From assembly GCF_000471905.2 (NCBI RefSeq), contig NW_006500031.1:374132-438131 (forward strand): a stretch of DNA of 64,000 nucleotides, given 5' to 3'. Each line of letters begins with the position of its first letter. The stretch's first letter is position 1. The stretch comes from Amborella trichopoda. Its lineage: Eukaryota > Streptophyta > Magnoliopsida > Amborellales > Amborellaceae. The notes under the pieces are model-generated. The model was not told where the DNA came from. It did not search any database and saw only the letters and a program-made list of their open reading frames with translations. Positions 25,983 through 37,466 of the stretch are shown piece by piece. The translations under genes were made by a program, and so were the position numbers.

Positions 25983-26460
25983 ATGGCATCTGAGCCCTCT
26001 CCAAAAACCCTAATTTCTCCCTTGAAACTCTCTGAAATAGACAAAGATGGCTCCTTTTATGGAGATTCTGTGAACGCCCCAGAAGAACCCCCTAAAAGCG
26101 TTAGCAAGAAAACAGCAAAGAAAGAAGCCGTGAAAGCTGAGAGGTTGAAGAAAAAGCAAGAAATGGCAGCCTCTGCAGCTCTAGTTGATGAAGCAGACCC
26201 TCTGGCTTTGCATTACAGAGATATTCCTTTGAAGGAGCTTCAATCTTAGGAGATCAGTGGTCAAGCATGGATCGAATTGAAATCGTTATCAGATGAATTG
26301 AAGAATAAAGAGATGTTGATCTGAGGCCAGGCTCAAACCATTCGAGCTGTGAGCAAAAACATGGCTTTCATTGTAGTGAGAGAGAGGGGCTTCACTGTGC
26401 AATGTGTTTTCACTGTTGCTCTAGGGTTTGTCATTAAACAGATGGTTAAATTTGGTTCAC
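25983..26460 (+). pseudogene. Captured N-terminal fragment of cytoplasmic aspartyl-tRNA synthetase
   Basis: From the ATG at 25,983 the frame reads a lysine/alanine-rich N-terminal extension (SKKTAKKEAVKAERLKKKQE), then ALHYRDIPLKELQS, typical of plant cytosolic AspRS. After a TAG at 26,247-26,249 the same frame continues for 24 codons to a TGA at 26,322-26,324. It then gives GQAQTIRAVSKNMAFIVVRE, RGFTVQCVFTVA and VIKQMVKF, matching the start of the OB-fold anticodon-binding domain. The catalytic class II domain is absent. Two in-frame stops and the truncation make it non-functional as a synthetase. An 88-residue peptide from the intact first part is conceivable. No introns interrupt it, so capture from cDNA or from an intron-poor region is possible. 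Homology is from recognition of family motifs, not a database search. Confidence 0.8.
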
Positions 26461-26810
26461 TGTTGCTCTAGGGTTTGTCATTAAATAGATGGTTGTACAG
26501 AGAGAGGGGGTTCACTGTTGCTCTATGGTTTTCGCTGTACAAATCAATCCAGATGTCGGAAAACACCAAAGAATGATTCAACCACCATGAGCGGCCCCCT
26601 GGTCTCATATTCCGGTGCAGCAGCTGATTTTCTGGCGACTCATGGCCTGAAAACTTGCCGGAAATTGGATACCATCTTCACTTTTCTCCGCCTTCTCTGC
26701 ATTGACTCATCAATAACAGCAATAACATTCATGGTCTCTGCTCATCAATTGCAATCTATGGATTCAACCTCCAAGTTGACTCCAAATGGTCATGTGAGAG
26801 GAGTTTAGAG
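26455..26810. other. Second cargo segment of the Pack-MULE, origin unknown
   Basis: Positions 26,409-26,540 repeat the motif TTCACTGTTGCTCTAGGG three times (about 26,409, 26,455 and 26,511), marking the junction after the AspRS piece. Positions 26,540-26,800 are more GC-rich than the flanks and have an open frame from 26,518 to 26,808 on the plus strand. I recognise no protein family in either strand. It may be a second captured fragment. Confidence 0.4.
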
Positions 26811-26994
26811 AGAGAGGTGGTGATGTGAGAGAGAGGGATAGAGTGTCATTTTAGTATTTTTTTGGGTCAGTCAAAGGGGTCCAAGGGGTTGTAAGATAGA
26901 AAAGATGGCCAGCTTTTGCTTACAAGTAATATTTTCAATTCTTGGGTCTGATGAGATAGACAAGTTAAAAATTGGGGATATGGGGATATTTTCC

Positions 26995-29900
26995 CAAAAT
27001 AAATTAACACACTCATCCTCAGTTATCCACAGGCCAGTTTGGCAAATTCTGTAACCTATTTACGCATTAGACCCAAAAAGCCAAAAAAAAAAAAGAGAAT
27101 GAATATTACACAGTACCACAAAAGACAAGTTTAATTTTCTTTTTCTGTTATTTATACAGTCAAGGTGAGTTAACAATATTTTATAAAACATAATTTTTGG
27201 ATAACATTTCCCAGTTTTTTTTTATTTAATTGTTGACAACATTTTGCACTTACCATTCCACAAACAGTATCTTGGAATATTGGTGGGATCTTATCAGCAT
27301 GATAGATCTGATCAATGTAAATTAAATTAAACAAACTCAAAGAAAGGTCCGATATACTACTATAGAACTATTTTGTGATCTAACACAATAAAACACAGAA
27401 TGGATAGTCTCACCAGCAAGGATTGGATTCTCAATAAAACAAATAAATTACATGAAAAAACCTCACATAAAAAAGAATGAATTATAATCGACACATTAAA
27501 TACTCACAACCACACAAGGGCTACTTTATTGTCCTAATTCAAACAAAGTTGGAGGAATATGTCCTGAAAGGACAAAACTATCAACAACTTAAACGGGGAT
27601 CAAAAGCACTTTGGCTGCCACCAAGTTAGAGATGGATGGTGGATCCAATTTGATATTCTCCATATGGTCATTGGTCAATATTTCAGCCCTCAATCCTGAG
27701 TGGGTGATGCCATAGTGTTATCACCATCCATGGGGATAAGATTAAAATAACCAAAATTCCCCTAAGCTCCAATAAGATGTAATGGGGTCAAGTCTGTTCT
27801 AAATCCAAAAATAATTGAGCAGAATAAGATAGTTCGCAAAAGGGAATAAAAATGCATGTCAGTAAATCCCAAAATCATACACACATGTATGTATCATGCA
27901 TTTCATCGGTGTTTGTGTTTATAATTCAAATATCAATGTTAAAACATGTTTGACGTGTCAGGCCGGAGAGGTTCAACCAAAATCGATCCCCAATTGATCC
28001 AGTCCAATACTAAAACCAGAAAAAGAAAAGACAGAAAAGCTCGAAACTTAAATGTTACAATCAATCTTGAAAATAGTTTTGATGGACCCAGGGTCTTCAT
28101 ATATAATCTCAAAGAAAACCACCACTTCTGAAAAGTGAGGGCCAAAAGGCTCCAAAATAAGTCTCTCCACTCCAAAACCATTCTCCTTCATTAAAAAATA
28201 AAATGATAACAATAATAATAATGATAATGATGATGATTTGGGACTCCAAATATGCCCAATACCAAATCTGGATTGTGATGGACAGTGGATTTGGAGCTCT
28301 AAATAAATTCTTCCTTAGAGAAGACAGTTTTGGGGGCATTTAGGAGCCTTTCTTTAGGCTCCTCAACCAGATCGAAAGAGGTAGATTTGGGTGAGGGTCC
28401 ATATGAAAAGTATGGAGCCTGGGTCCATCAGCTATTTTTATCTATTTTCTATGTTGCATGTTATCTTTTATTTGGCTTTAACGCCAAGTGAACATTATAA
28501 AAAGATTATAGATGCATGACACAACATATGGTTCATGATATCATAATCCATGTGTAGAAAATTATAAATTTTAGCACCATCAACTATGTGCAGTTTAACA
28601 TTGGATTTTCTCTTTTGTAATGATTTCACAACCAACAGATTATTTATACATAATGGACACTTTTTCCTTCAATAATCGACAATCTTTTATGGCATTGATT
28701 TGCCACTTACCTGATTACACAGCCCTCATGGCATTGTGATAACACAAGAAAAGAATAGATGTGTCACAAACCCAATGAACTATAATTGCAAAATGGTTAT
28801 ACTTGGGAATAATGGAGTTGGTGAGGTTACAATGGCCAGCAAAGCTTCATACGGTTAGTCTTTTTACTACCAAAAAAAGGAAAGAATATTAACTAAAATT
28901 CAAAGGGTGTATGTAGTACCAATCACTTTCCTAATATCCTTGTAAATATCATTCTAAATTGCAAACCTAAACACAACGTTTTTAAAAAAACTGCCGGGTT
29001 GGATCGGAATTGCCCGATCCAACCTGGGAATCGTTCTACACCTAACGGTTCCCTGAATATATCAAGAACCGGCTAGGTCTAGAAAGGAATCAGTGATTCG
29101 CTACCGGGAACCGGAGATTCCCTTAATCAATGCTCAAACCCTATGAAAAATCGGCATTTTCACCCAAATAATTGAACTTTTCTCAATATAAAGCCCTCCA
29201 AATGATCGATAAATGCATCAATTGATGCAAAATAATAATATCCAAGCCTTGGGTGAATGATTTTTGGATCTTTTGGGGTTTTGTCAACAAAAAATAGCAG
29301 CTCCATAAACCATATAAAACCCAATCCGCCACTCTTTCAAGTTCTCCTTTGATTCTCAAAGAAATAACCCAAATTGTCTCATTTGATTTTTATTGAGTCC
29401 TGCATCAAAGCCCTATCAAAGTTTTTCAGATCCAATCAAAATTTTTGGAATTTTCTTCAACGTAGCTAAGATCCTCGACCCAATATTTTTTTTAGCTGTA
29501 ATCAAGAAATTTTTTAGGGATCTGCATGCAACAGGGTTGAGGATCAATCTAAACTAGGCACTTGAATTTTTTTAACAATATTTATATTTATTTCTTTTTT
29601 TGCACTGTATAAGCTTTTCTTGAAAAAATTCGAGAACATCCGAAATTTTTTGTAATATATTATTTCAATTTTTATTTTTTTGTTTTTCTTAGTTGTAGGT
29701 TGTGCTAATAAGGGATTATGTAACATAATATAATCTAATTTCCAGTTTATCACGTTTGACTTCCATCATATAACCTAATTTTGAGTCAAAACTTTTAGAT
29801 AATCTTAATATATGCAGAAAAATTATATTTCAGATCATTTGCCTAAAATTAGAGATATTTGCATATATTAGATTATTTAAATTTAGCTAGAAAATTAGAT

Positions 29901-30322
29901 ACATTCGATATATGTTAAAGTTTAAACATATACATTGAAGAGATAGAAAATATCTATGTTCAATTAGATATAATGTTTATCTAGTTAAAGTTTTAACTTG
30001 AAAATATGAAAATATATTAGATAGTATATTAGTACTAGATAATATTGTGGATACTATCACTAGATGATATATAATATATTAAAATTTAAATATATTATTA
30101 ATAGGGAAATTTATATATGGACACACTTTTCCATCCTTTATCACGCACGGTATGGGGTGATTTTTGGCAAAGACAGCCCCCCACGTGTGGCTCTGTTCTT
30201 TTTCCACAATTGCCTCCCAGTCCAGTATTTCCAACACAGAACAGGTGGGGGGAATCACACAACTTTTCCATTTCTTTTTTTTTAAAAAAATTCACCATCT
30301 GTCCATTATAACTAACACCAGA
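26995..30322. other. Intergenic, AT-rich, no gene
   Basis: Nothing codes convincingly. A family G repeat lies at 28,990-29,160 (GGAATTGCCCGATCC, GGGAATCG, GAACCGGAGATTCC). An imperfect ATG/ATA trinucleotide tract (AATAATAATGATAATGATGA) lies at about 28,203-28,238. Positions 29,560-30,110 are extremely AT-rich. The opposite-strand open frames at 27,939-28,339 and 30,064-30,346 are mutual shadows without domain signal. Confidence 0.4.
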
Positions 30323-30492
30323 AAGACATTTCGTTTGGCCTGTTAGGTGTTTTTAAAGCCGGACAACCACTTCTTTTGGCCTGTTTGGTATTTTTTAAGC
30401 CAAGCATACACTTCTTTTGGGTTGTTCAGTATTTTTGAAGTCAGACAGCCCACTTTCTTGTGTGTTTGGCATTTTCAATACCAGATAGGGGT
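30323..30492. repeat. 41-bp degenerate tandem repeat, about four copies
   Basis: Units share (T)TTTGGCCTGTTTGGTATTTT followed by AAGCC(A/G)GACA. Equivalent points fall at about 30,335, 30,376, 30,417 and 30,458. The copies are diverged. No coding frame spans the array cleanly. Confidence 0.75.
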
Positions 30493-31157
30493 GTGTCTTT
30501 TATAAACTGTATATTAAACTTCTTTTTGTCTCCTTCACCACCCAAACACGCCGCCCTCACACTCACTAACCCCACCAACTTACTCTCGATCACTGCCATC
30601 GCCCACTTTGCCCCACAATATCTCCACCCAAATGGCACCACAAAAAAACGACCTAAGACACATTAAAAAGCTCGAAAAGCCCAAAGTCTCCCTTAACTCC
30701 CAAAAAACACTCACAAAAGAGCCTCTTCATAAAATTAAAGAGTTTGACAAATTTCCCGTATTGCCAGTGTGTCGTCAGAGTGGCTGAAGCATGTCTGTAA
30801 GTTACGAACACATAGAGCTTCATGCCATGCTCGAAGGCAGCCTTGATGAGGATATATATAACCGCAAGTCCGCAACAAACGAATTAAAAGCCAATTGAGA
30901 AAGAACATATCCTCCCACTCCTGTCTCTCTCCAAAATCTCTCTCTCTCTCTTCCAATGCTCAGCTTCAAGTTGGAAAGATGGTGTCATGGTGAGATCCCT
31001 TTCTCTCATGTCATCCCCGTTTTATAGCAGCAATAATAAACCATTGACAAGTGATGTCAATGAGATGAGATAGATTTGCCCCTCTCTCTATCTTATTTTA
31101 TTTAGACTTGATTCTTGATTCCTACCTTTCTCTCTCCTCATTGTTTTGTGAGTCTTT

Positions 31158-31192
<35 letters not shown>

Positions 31193-31600
31193 AGTACCAA
31201 TCTGCAAACCACATGGCCAGCCAGGTGTGACCTAGGTTCAACATCGCGCCCACCATTCATGAATTTGTTTTGACTGCTTAAATGCGACAAATTCAAATGG
31301 GTCGGTGGTTCAGCAAAAACACAACCCTCTCTTTTATTCAAAACGTTGAACACCCAAGGAAGTGGGATGTCAAGCATTAAAAATACAAAATAGGCTAAAA
31401 GAAGGTGTTGTTTGGTGTTGGTATAACAAACTGCTTGTGTTGGAAATACCGGATGGGAGGCAATTATGAAGGGATGCTCTCGGCGTAATTTTTGCCAAAT
31501 ATTGTCCCATGCTGAGGTCAACGAAAGGTGTAGACTTTATTTTAAAAATATTTAAATGATAAAAACAATGGGAACATAGCGCTAACCTTTGGCATAAATG
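30493..31600. other. Intergenic with (CT)n tract, no gene
   Basis: A (CT)n microsatellite occupies 31,161-31,189. Open frames at 30,441-30,666 (both strands), 30,735-30,956 and 31,138-31,521 include low-complexity ends (RERERERE) produced by the CT run and have no recognisable domains. Confidence 0.4.
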
Positions 31601-31609
31601 AGGGTAAAG

Positions 31610-33490
31610 TTCACAAAGACATGCGCAGGATTCGGATATCTGAAGTGAAAGACGCTTTGTGGAGGATGAAGATAGGAAAGGTTTTAGGGCTAGATAGCAT
31701 CCTGATAGAGGTTTAGAAGTGCATGGGGGAGATTTGCATATGTTGGCTAACCAAGTTGTTCAACAAAGTGTTGAGAACAAAGCAAATGCCAGACGAATAG
31801 AGAAAAAGTATTGTGATAACTATTTACAAGAACAAAGGAGACATACAAAATTGAGTGAACTGTCAAGGGATCAAACTTATGAGCCACACTATGAAGCTAT
31901 AGGAGGGATTGATTGAGCAGCGACTAAGGCCTGAAAAGAGTGTATTCGAAAATTAATTCGGCTTTATGCCAAGGAGGTCAACAATTGAGGACATTTTCCT
32001 ACTTAGGCAATTGATTGAGAAGTCTAGGGAAAAGGAAAAAGACTTTCATATAGTCTTTATTGATTTAGAGAAAGCTTATAATATGGTGCCTAGATATTTA
32101 ATTTGGTGGGTGTTGGAAAAGAAAGGAGTCTCCAAATGCTATATTGACATAGTGAGAGATATGTACGAGGGAGCTCTAACTAGTGTGCAAATAGTAGAGA
32201 GACAAGTGAGTTTTCCATGACAATAAACTTACATCAAGGGTCAGCGTTGAGCCCAAATCTCTTTGTTTTAATTATGGATGAGTTAACTAGGCACCTAAAA
32301 GATGAGGTGCTATAGTGCATATTGTTTGTGGATGACATAGTTTGGACCAATGAGACTAGAAGCGAAGTCCACTCAAAGTTGGAGGGATGCTCTAGAATCT
32401 AAAGATTTTAAAATTGGGAAAAGTTTATATAGAGCCGAGGCTCTTATTAATCAAATTTGAGCCTACCTCAAAACTTTCATTAGAAGATGTTTTGATGCCA
32501 AAATATCCTCAAATTGATCATCTCGACATCAAGATGCATGGAAATAAGAAAAAAATGGATTTCAAGTTTGGGAAATAGTATATTTTGTAACGCATTTTTG
32601 GACAGTCAATTTTCAAGATTATCAAGTTTTTATAGATATGTCGATCTACATTATTTTTTAAGCTTTAAACTTTATAAATAAAGATGAAAATATATTTTAA
32701 GGTTATCACAAAGATTTCCAGTATTGAAACTGCATTTCTCGACACTATTTGAAGGTAGGCTCTAATTTGATTGTTTAGAGCCTAGGCTCTATACAAACCA
32801 CACCCTTTAAAATTAGTTGGCCTAAGACAGAATATATGGAATGCAATTTCAGCAATAATAAGAGTAGAAACGATGAAATAGTTAAGATCAATAGCCAAAA
32901 AATACTTAAATGAGAGTATTTTCGATACTTTGGATCGGTAATCCAAGAAAATGAAAAGATTGATGAAGATGCCACACATAAAATTAGAGCTAGGTGGGCG
33001 AAGTGGAGATGTACATCTAGAGTTTTATGTGCTTGTTGCATACCAATGAAGTTGAAAGGGAAGTTCTATAGGACAACTGCGAGACCGACTTTGCTTTATA
33101 TGATGGAAAGTTGAGGGGTCAAGAAACAAAATACTCATAGAATGTATAGCTAAGATGAGGATGTTGAGGTGGATGTATGGCAAAACAAGAAATGGTAGAA
33201 TTTGAAATAAACACATTAGAGGGATTAGGTGTGGCTACAACAGGTAATAAGATGAGGGAAAGTAGACCTAGGTGGGGGGGCTTTGTGCAATGTAGACCAA
33301 TACAACACCAGTTAGGAGGTGCGATTTCGTTCAAGTAGAAGGCTCTAAAAGGGCAAAGGGAAGAGGCAAAAGGACATGGATAGAAGTAGTGAGAAAAAAT
33401 ATGGCGACTTATGGTCTTACTAAGGGTATGGCCCTTGATAGAGCAGAATGGTGGGTTAGGATAAAGCTCTAATGGTGATGATGATTGCCC
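31610..33490 (+). mobile_element. RTE-clade LINE reverse transcriptase, decayed and interrupted
   Basis: The conceptual translation follows the plant RTE-type reverse transcriptase in order. It shows EVKDALWRMKIGKVLGLDSI near 31,650, then YKNKGDIQN, QGIKLMSHTMKL, FGFMPRRSTIEDIFLLRQLI, HIVFIDLEKAYNMVPR, NLHQGSALSPNLFVLIMDEL and LFVDDIV. The LFVDDIV stretch at about 32,320 holds the catalytic DD. After an internal miniature transposon (32,416-32,805) it continues with PKTEYMEC, FRYFGSVIQ and the C-terminal tail ending near 33,475. Several stops (for example after LDSILIEV) and frame changes show it is dead. The 3' end runs into TGGTGATGATGATTG, and RTE elements typically end in short tandem repeats. 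The endonuclease domain is missing, so it is 5'-truncated. Antisense open frames at 32,775-33,493 are shadows. Confidence 0.85.
32416..32805. mobile_element. Family A miniature transposon, copy 3, inserted in the LINE
   Basis: A 390-bp element with exact 9-bp target duplication TTTAAAATT at 32,407-32,415 and 32,806-32,814. Termini are GGGAAAAGTTTATATAGAGC and its inverse GCTCTATACAAACCACACCC, giving an inverted repeat of about 29-45 bp. Removing the element and one duplication copy joins the LINE frame in phase (ESKDFKI then SWPKTEYMEC), which confirms the boundaries to the base. This is the best-defined copy of the family here. Confidence 0.92.
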
Positions 33491-35462
33491 CATACCGTAA
33501 TAAAAGGCAAGAAAGAGTCTCCGTACATAAATTTTCCTAGATCATATCCTAATTACAGTACATTAGATAATATATATATAGAGATAGTACCATCAAAACT
33601 TTAAACATTAGATTATATATTAATAGTTTAATACTTTCATTAGGTCTTTATATGTTAGAGATATATTAGATAATATATTTGATGTTAGTTAATATGAATT
33701 TTCAACCATTTTCATTGAATTTTCTTCTTAATGATCATTGAAGAGCCTTCTACTAGATCCAAGCTTTGATTTGTTTGACATTCTAGTAGTAGGTTGAATC
33801 TTTATTGTTGTATTCTCCATTTTGAACCATGTATTCATATCCATGATGATCAGATGTTCCTTTTTTCTATGATGTGATACAGAAATTCAAACAGGAAGCA
33901 GCATCTCAATATTCATGTATTTTTGCAAATTAATGAATATTCATCACACTACCTCATTTTTCTTGAAAACCCCAACAACGATATTTATAACAATTTTTAG
34001 TCGTTTTTAAAATTTTCTAAAGGTTGTGCAACCATTCAGGCCGATCCACCGATCCAGACCGACTTTCTGGATGGCCAATCCACCTAGCTAATACGGGTTT
34101 TCAAACATTGCCTAAACATATTCATCCTTATCATGGAGACACATCACCCGTCTACATCCTAGAGCTCTTGTACATAAGAAATATCCCAAAACATGTTGTC
34201 CTTACGGACATAAAAAGTGGTGCTTTCTTGAGTAGCCCTTTGGCTATTTCAGACCTATCCTTCCATGGATCATGACGTCTCCAATACCGTCAAATCTGAC
34301 AGCCAACATAAAGTAAGCTAAGCAAGATGAAGAGGAGCCAGTTCCTCATCCCAAAACACCTAGCTAAATCCCTGAATTCTTGTACTATCCTATTAACTCC
34401 ATTGCATTTAAGTTCAAGATAGCTCGCAAGGGAACAAAAACATAACATCCAATTCTAGAGTTCGGATTGTACTTCTCAATGCATTCTTTGACATTACGAC
34501 TCCTTCACATGCCACGTCTCATCTTTCTCTTCCTTCTTTCAAATATCATAACACATTTTTATCTTTTGAAAGTTCAAGTGTCATTTAACCATTTTGATGA
34601 ATTTTGTGGTCAAGACCACTATCATTCATAAATCATAAATGCCATACAATGTGCAAACTTAAAGAGAAACCCCATCACTCTACAAGTTAGCATTTTAGAA
34701 TTGCAAAAAACAACTCAAAAGATGAGTCCAATAACTCATAAGTAAATTCAAACATTCACCATGTGAGCCACATTAAGTAGCATCCAAAATAATCCCAAAG
34801 AAATTAGAATAAGCATTGCAAGCTGAATCTATACATTGATTGAAGGCATTGTACTTGTATCTAATGCAATTATGATTGATTCAATTATCTCATAATGTTA
34901 AAACCTATCACAAACCAAAGTTTGATAGAAAAAGCTCCAGAGTAGCAGAAGTTACACAGCTTTCTTAATCCAATCTTATCAGCTTATAGCAGTAGTTTCA
35001 TTGACATGTGCCACATATATCAGCAAAAGGGAAGACATATACAATTTTTCCATCAAAAGCTTGAGACTTCAACACATTTAGTGTTCAATGAAAGTTTGCT
35101 TTACAATTAATAATCACTCAAACCCCATAGAGGAAAAGACATAGAGAACCAAACAAACTGTAATTACTTCAATATATCAGGTGAAAAAAATTGGATCTTC
35201 CTAAAATGTCCATTCCAGTACTTAGAAAGAAAGGGTCTTAACACGGAACTAAGATTTGTGCCGTTCAGTAACACTTTTCATAACTGAAAGGGAACGCTGA
35301 TTATGGATGAGAGAGACCTAAACATTGGAAAATTTATTTCACCAACATTGGGTTAATTTGTCACAAGAAAAAGAGAAAAGGCATGTGCAATCAATCCTAA
35401 TCTACTTCCCTTATATCTCCACCAACAAAAAATTCCAGGCCTATTCATACAATTTATGCAAC
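33491..35462. other. Intergenic, no gene
   Basis: AT-rich DNA with a family G repeat at 34,020-34,110 (GATCCACCGATCC, TGGCCAATCC). The open frame at 34,024-34,275 begins in that repeat and is not supported. The stretch 34,300-35,300 shows no repeats, domains or RNA features that I can identify. The 3' end of the minus-strand NDUFB7 transcript may reach into the last few hundred bases. Confidence 0.35.
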
Positions 35463-35627
35463 AACTACCCAAAAAAGAAACAGTTTGCACAACCAAGTAA
35501 TCCATATCCCTCAGTGAACTATTCCAATTCTAACTACCCAAAAAAGAAACAGTTTGCACAACCAAGTAATCCATATCCCTCAGTGAACTATGCCAATTCT
35601 TTCATATCCCTCAGTGAACTATACTGA
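35463..35627. repeat. 69-bp tandem duplication plus a partial third unit
   Basis: The segment AACTACCCAAAAAAGAAACA begins at 35,463 and again at 35,532. A short third piece (CATATCCCTCAGTGAACTAT) follows at about 35,603. Two open frames (35,325-35,627 and 35,590-35,826) run through it but read as repeat translation. It lies about 200 bp beyond the stop of the complex I gene, possibly in its 3' untranslated region. Confidence 0.85.
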
Positions 35628-35822
35628 TTCTTTTGTTAAAAGGTTGGATTTTTTGAAGTTGCTGAGATCATTAAACAATGAAAGATTATCAAAGAAAACT
35701 CCAAAAACAATAGAAAACTATTGTGATAATACCAATGATGGTGAAGAAAATGATGTGAAAACAACAGATGCTATGAAAATCAAAACCCTAGAAAGCCATG
35801 TACCAACCATGAAAAGGGAAAT

Positions 35823-36122
35823 TTAGGCGTCTGCAGTCTTAGGAATCAAAGGGATCCCTTGGGTTTGCTTCTTCTTGAGCTTTTCTTCTTCTCTAATCTT
35901 CTGCATCTGCATCATTCGCTCCATTACCAATTCGTATTCACACTTCTCATACGTGTGCCTCTCATTCTCACACTTCCATGGAAGATAGAACTCCGCAACT
36001 CTACAATTGTTGAGAGGAATGAGAAGGTGAGCGCACTGGTCCCTGTAGGGGATCGGTACCTTAGCCTCCGCCATCTCTTCCTGTGTTGCTATCATCTTCT
36101 TCGAAGAACCAGGCACATCCAT
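35823..36122 (-). CDS. NDUFB7: NADH:ubiquinone oxidoreductase subunit NDUFB7/B18 (complex I)
   Basis: Encodes a 99-residue accessory subunit of mitochondrial complex I, located on the intermembrane-space side of the membrane arm. The protein carries two CX9C motifs, starting at the cysteines of CAHLLIPLNNC and CENERHTYEKC. These define the CHCH fold that is oxidised by the Mia40 pathway on import. Flanking family signatures are MIATQEEM, VPIPYRDQ, AEFYLPWKCE and YELVMERM, and the tail ends PLIPKTADA, as in plant orthologues. I chose MDVPGSSKKM as the start (36,120-36,122) because plant members begin this way; an in-frame ATG ten codons upstream adds an unconserved leader. There are no introns and no stops, and the length fits plant family members of about 100 residues. 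It is divergent from the SET-domain gene at 38.8 kb, with only transposons between. Family assignment is firm; expression is inferred. Confidence 0.95.
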   Translation of the reverse strand: MDVPGSSKKMIATQEEMAEAKVPIPYRDQCAHLLIPLNNCRVAEFYLPWKCENERHTYEKCEYELVMERMMQMQKIREEEKLKKKQTQGIPLIPKTADA

Positions 36123-36330
36123 CACCAAGCAACAGACAAAACCTAATTCCAATGCGTTTCCTCTCTCTCTCTAAAACCACTGGTGTCAGCTTCCCAAACT
36201 CTCCCTCCCTCACTGGCCTAAACTCTTTCTCCCTCTAGATTCAGAGGCCTTGTTATTTGCTGCCGAAATACAATAGGCAGCTCGTATAAAGAACTATCGG
36301 ATGGCGTTTAAGTAGAGGAAGATGGTTTGA

Positions 36331-37440
36331 TAGGGCTGCAGCCCTATAAAATATACGTAAAGCCTCATCTCATGGCTCATCGAAAAAACCTTTACTCTGG
36401 TTACGAGGCTGAGGCCCTAAATAGTATCAAAGAGATATCGTTTCACTACATAAAATCCTTACGATGACATAAATATTTATGTTCATCTTTAATTGTAAAA
36501 TTTAAAGCTTCAAAAATAATGTAGATCAAATAGGTCTATAAACACTTGAAATTTTTGAATTAACAGTTTAAAAAACTTTCGAGATGCACTATTTTCAAGA
36601 TTTAAAGCAATCCTTTTTACGTCCATGTATCTCAAGGTCGAGATGATCAGATTTGAGGATTTTTCAACATCGAAACAACTTCTTCTAGTGAAAATTTGAT
36701 GTGCACCTTAATTTGATTGTTTGGGGCCTCAACCTTATGGAAAAAGTTTATATAAGGTTGTAACCTTATATGTAGAACTAAATATGCACCTCAAAAATCC
36801 ATCGAAAAGGGTAGTTTTAATGTTGAAAACCCTTTAATCATCTCGACATCAAGATGTATGACCATGAAAAATTAAAAGATTTTAAGTCTCATAAATAGTG
36901 CATTTTACAATATAATATCTATACCATCCATTTTCAATATTTTCATATGTTTATAGATCTACTTGATTTTAACCATTTTTTAAATTTAAAATTTTATAAT
37001 TATATATAAAAATAGATTTTGAGATAATCCTAATAACATTTTACATCAAAATTATATACCATGATAAATTTTGAAGGTGCACCTTACCTCTACAGCTACA
37101 GATGCATCCGTATGCTAACTGCACCCCAACCTTATATGAACTAATTCCTTACATTAACATTATGGTTGTGAAAAATATATCTAGGATTTCAAGCTCTAAA
37201 AGAATTGTATATTGTAACAAATTATTTAGACCGTCAATTTCACTCTAAAAAATAACTTTTAATATATCCAAGAGATCTGAACCATTTTTTTAGTTTTGAT
37301 TTTCATTATTGGTGTTGGAAATTAATTTTAGAGCGATCATGGAGATTTATGTTGCCGAAAGTGCTTTCCATATGAGGATTTGAGGTGATGCTTTATTTTG
37401 TTTTCATAAAGCATAGGCCTTACAAAAACTTCATCCGTAA
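36331..37440 (+). mobile_element. Family D element split by nested family A-like and family B insertions
   Basis: The left terminus ATGGTTTGATAGGGCTGCA and about 60 bp after it match the minus-strand copy ending at 7,711. The match resumes at about 37,141 (TTACATTAACATTATGG, TTTCAAGCTCTAAAAG, TTAGAGCGATCATGGAG). Between these points sit an A-like copy (about 36,395-36,740; it ends TGATTGTTTGGGGCCTCAAC) and a family B copy (about 36,740-37,140; it starts AAAAAGTTTATATAAGGTTG). The order of insertion is therefore D first, then A-like and B. Confidence 0.6.
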
Positions 37441-37466
37441 GTAGATAGGTAAGGATAATTTTATAT

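Larger units (their letters stand above)
25537..26994. mobile_element. Pack-MULE carrying host gene fragments
   Basis: Long terminal inverted repeats of about 190 bp bound this 1.46-kb segment. The left end begins GGAAAATATCCC at 25,537 and the right end finishes GGGATATTTTCC at 26,994. Paired inside are GACCCAAGAATTGAGAATAT / ATATTTTCAATTCTTGGGTC, ATTACTTGTAAGCAAAA / TTTTGCTTACAAGTAAT and ACTAAAATGACACC / AGTGTCATTTTAGT. The flanks CAATAAAAA (25,528-25,536) and CAAAATAAA (26,995-27,003) agree at 7 of 9 positions, consistent with an aged 9-bp target duplication. No transposase is present. The interior holds a broken aspartyl-tRNA synthetase piece and a second, unidentified, more GC-rich piece. 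Long terminal repeats, a 9-bp duplication and a captured gene fragment together define a Pack-MULE. Confidence 0.85.

Noticed and set aside
33119..33493. 124-codon minus-strand open frame
   Set aside because: It is antisense to the LINE reverse transcriptase C terminus; the sense strand explains the sequence.
36123..36152. Upstream in-frame ATG for NDUFB7
   Set aside because: The extra ten residues are not seen in family members I know, and the MDVPGSSKKM start fits them.
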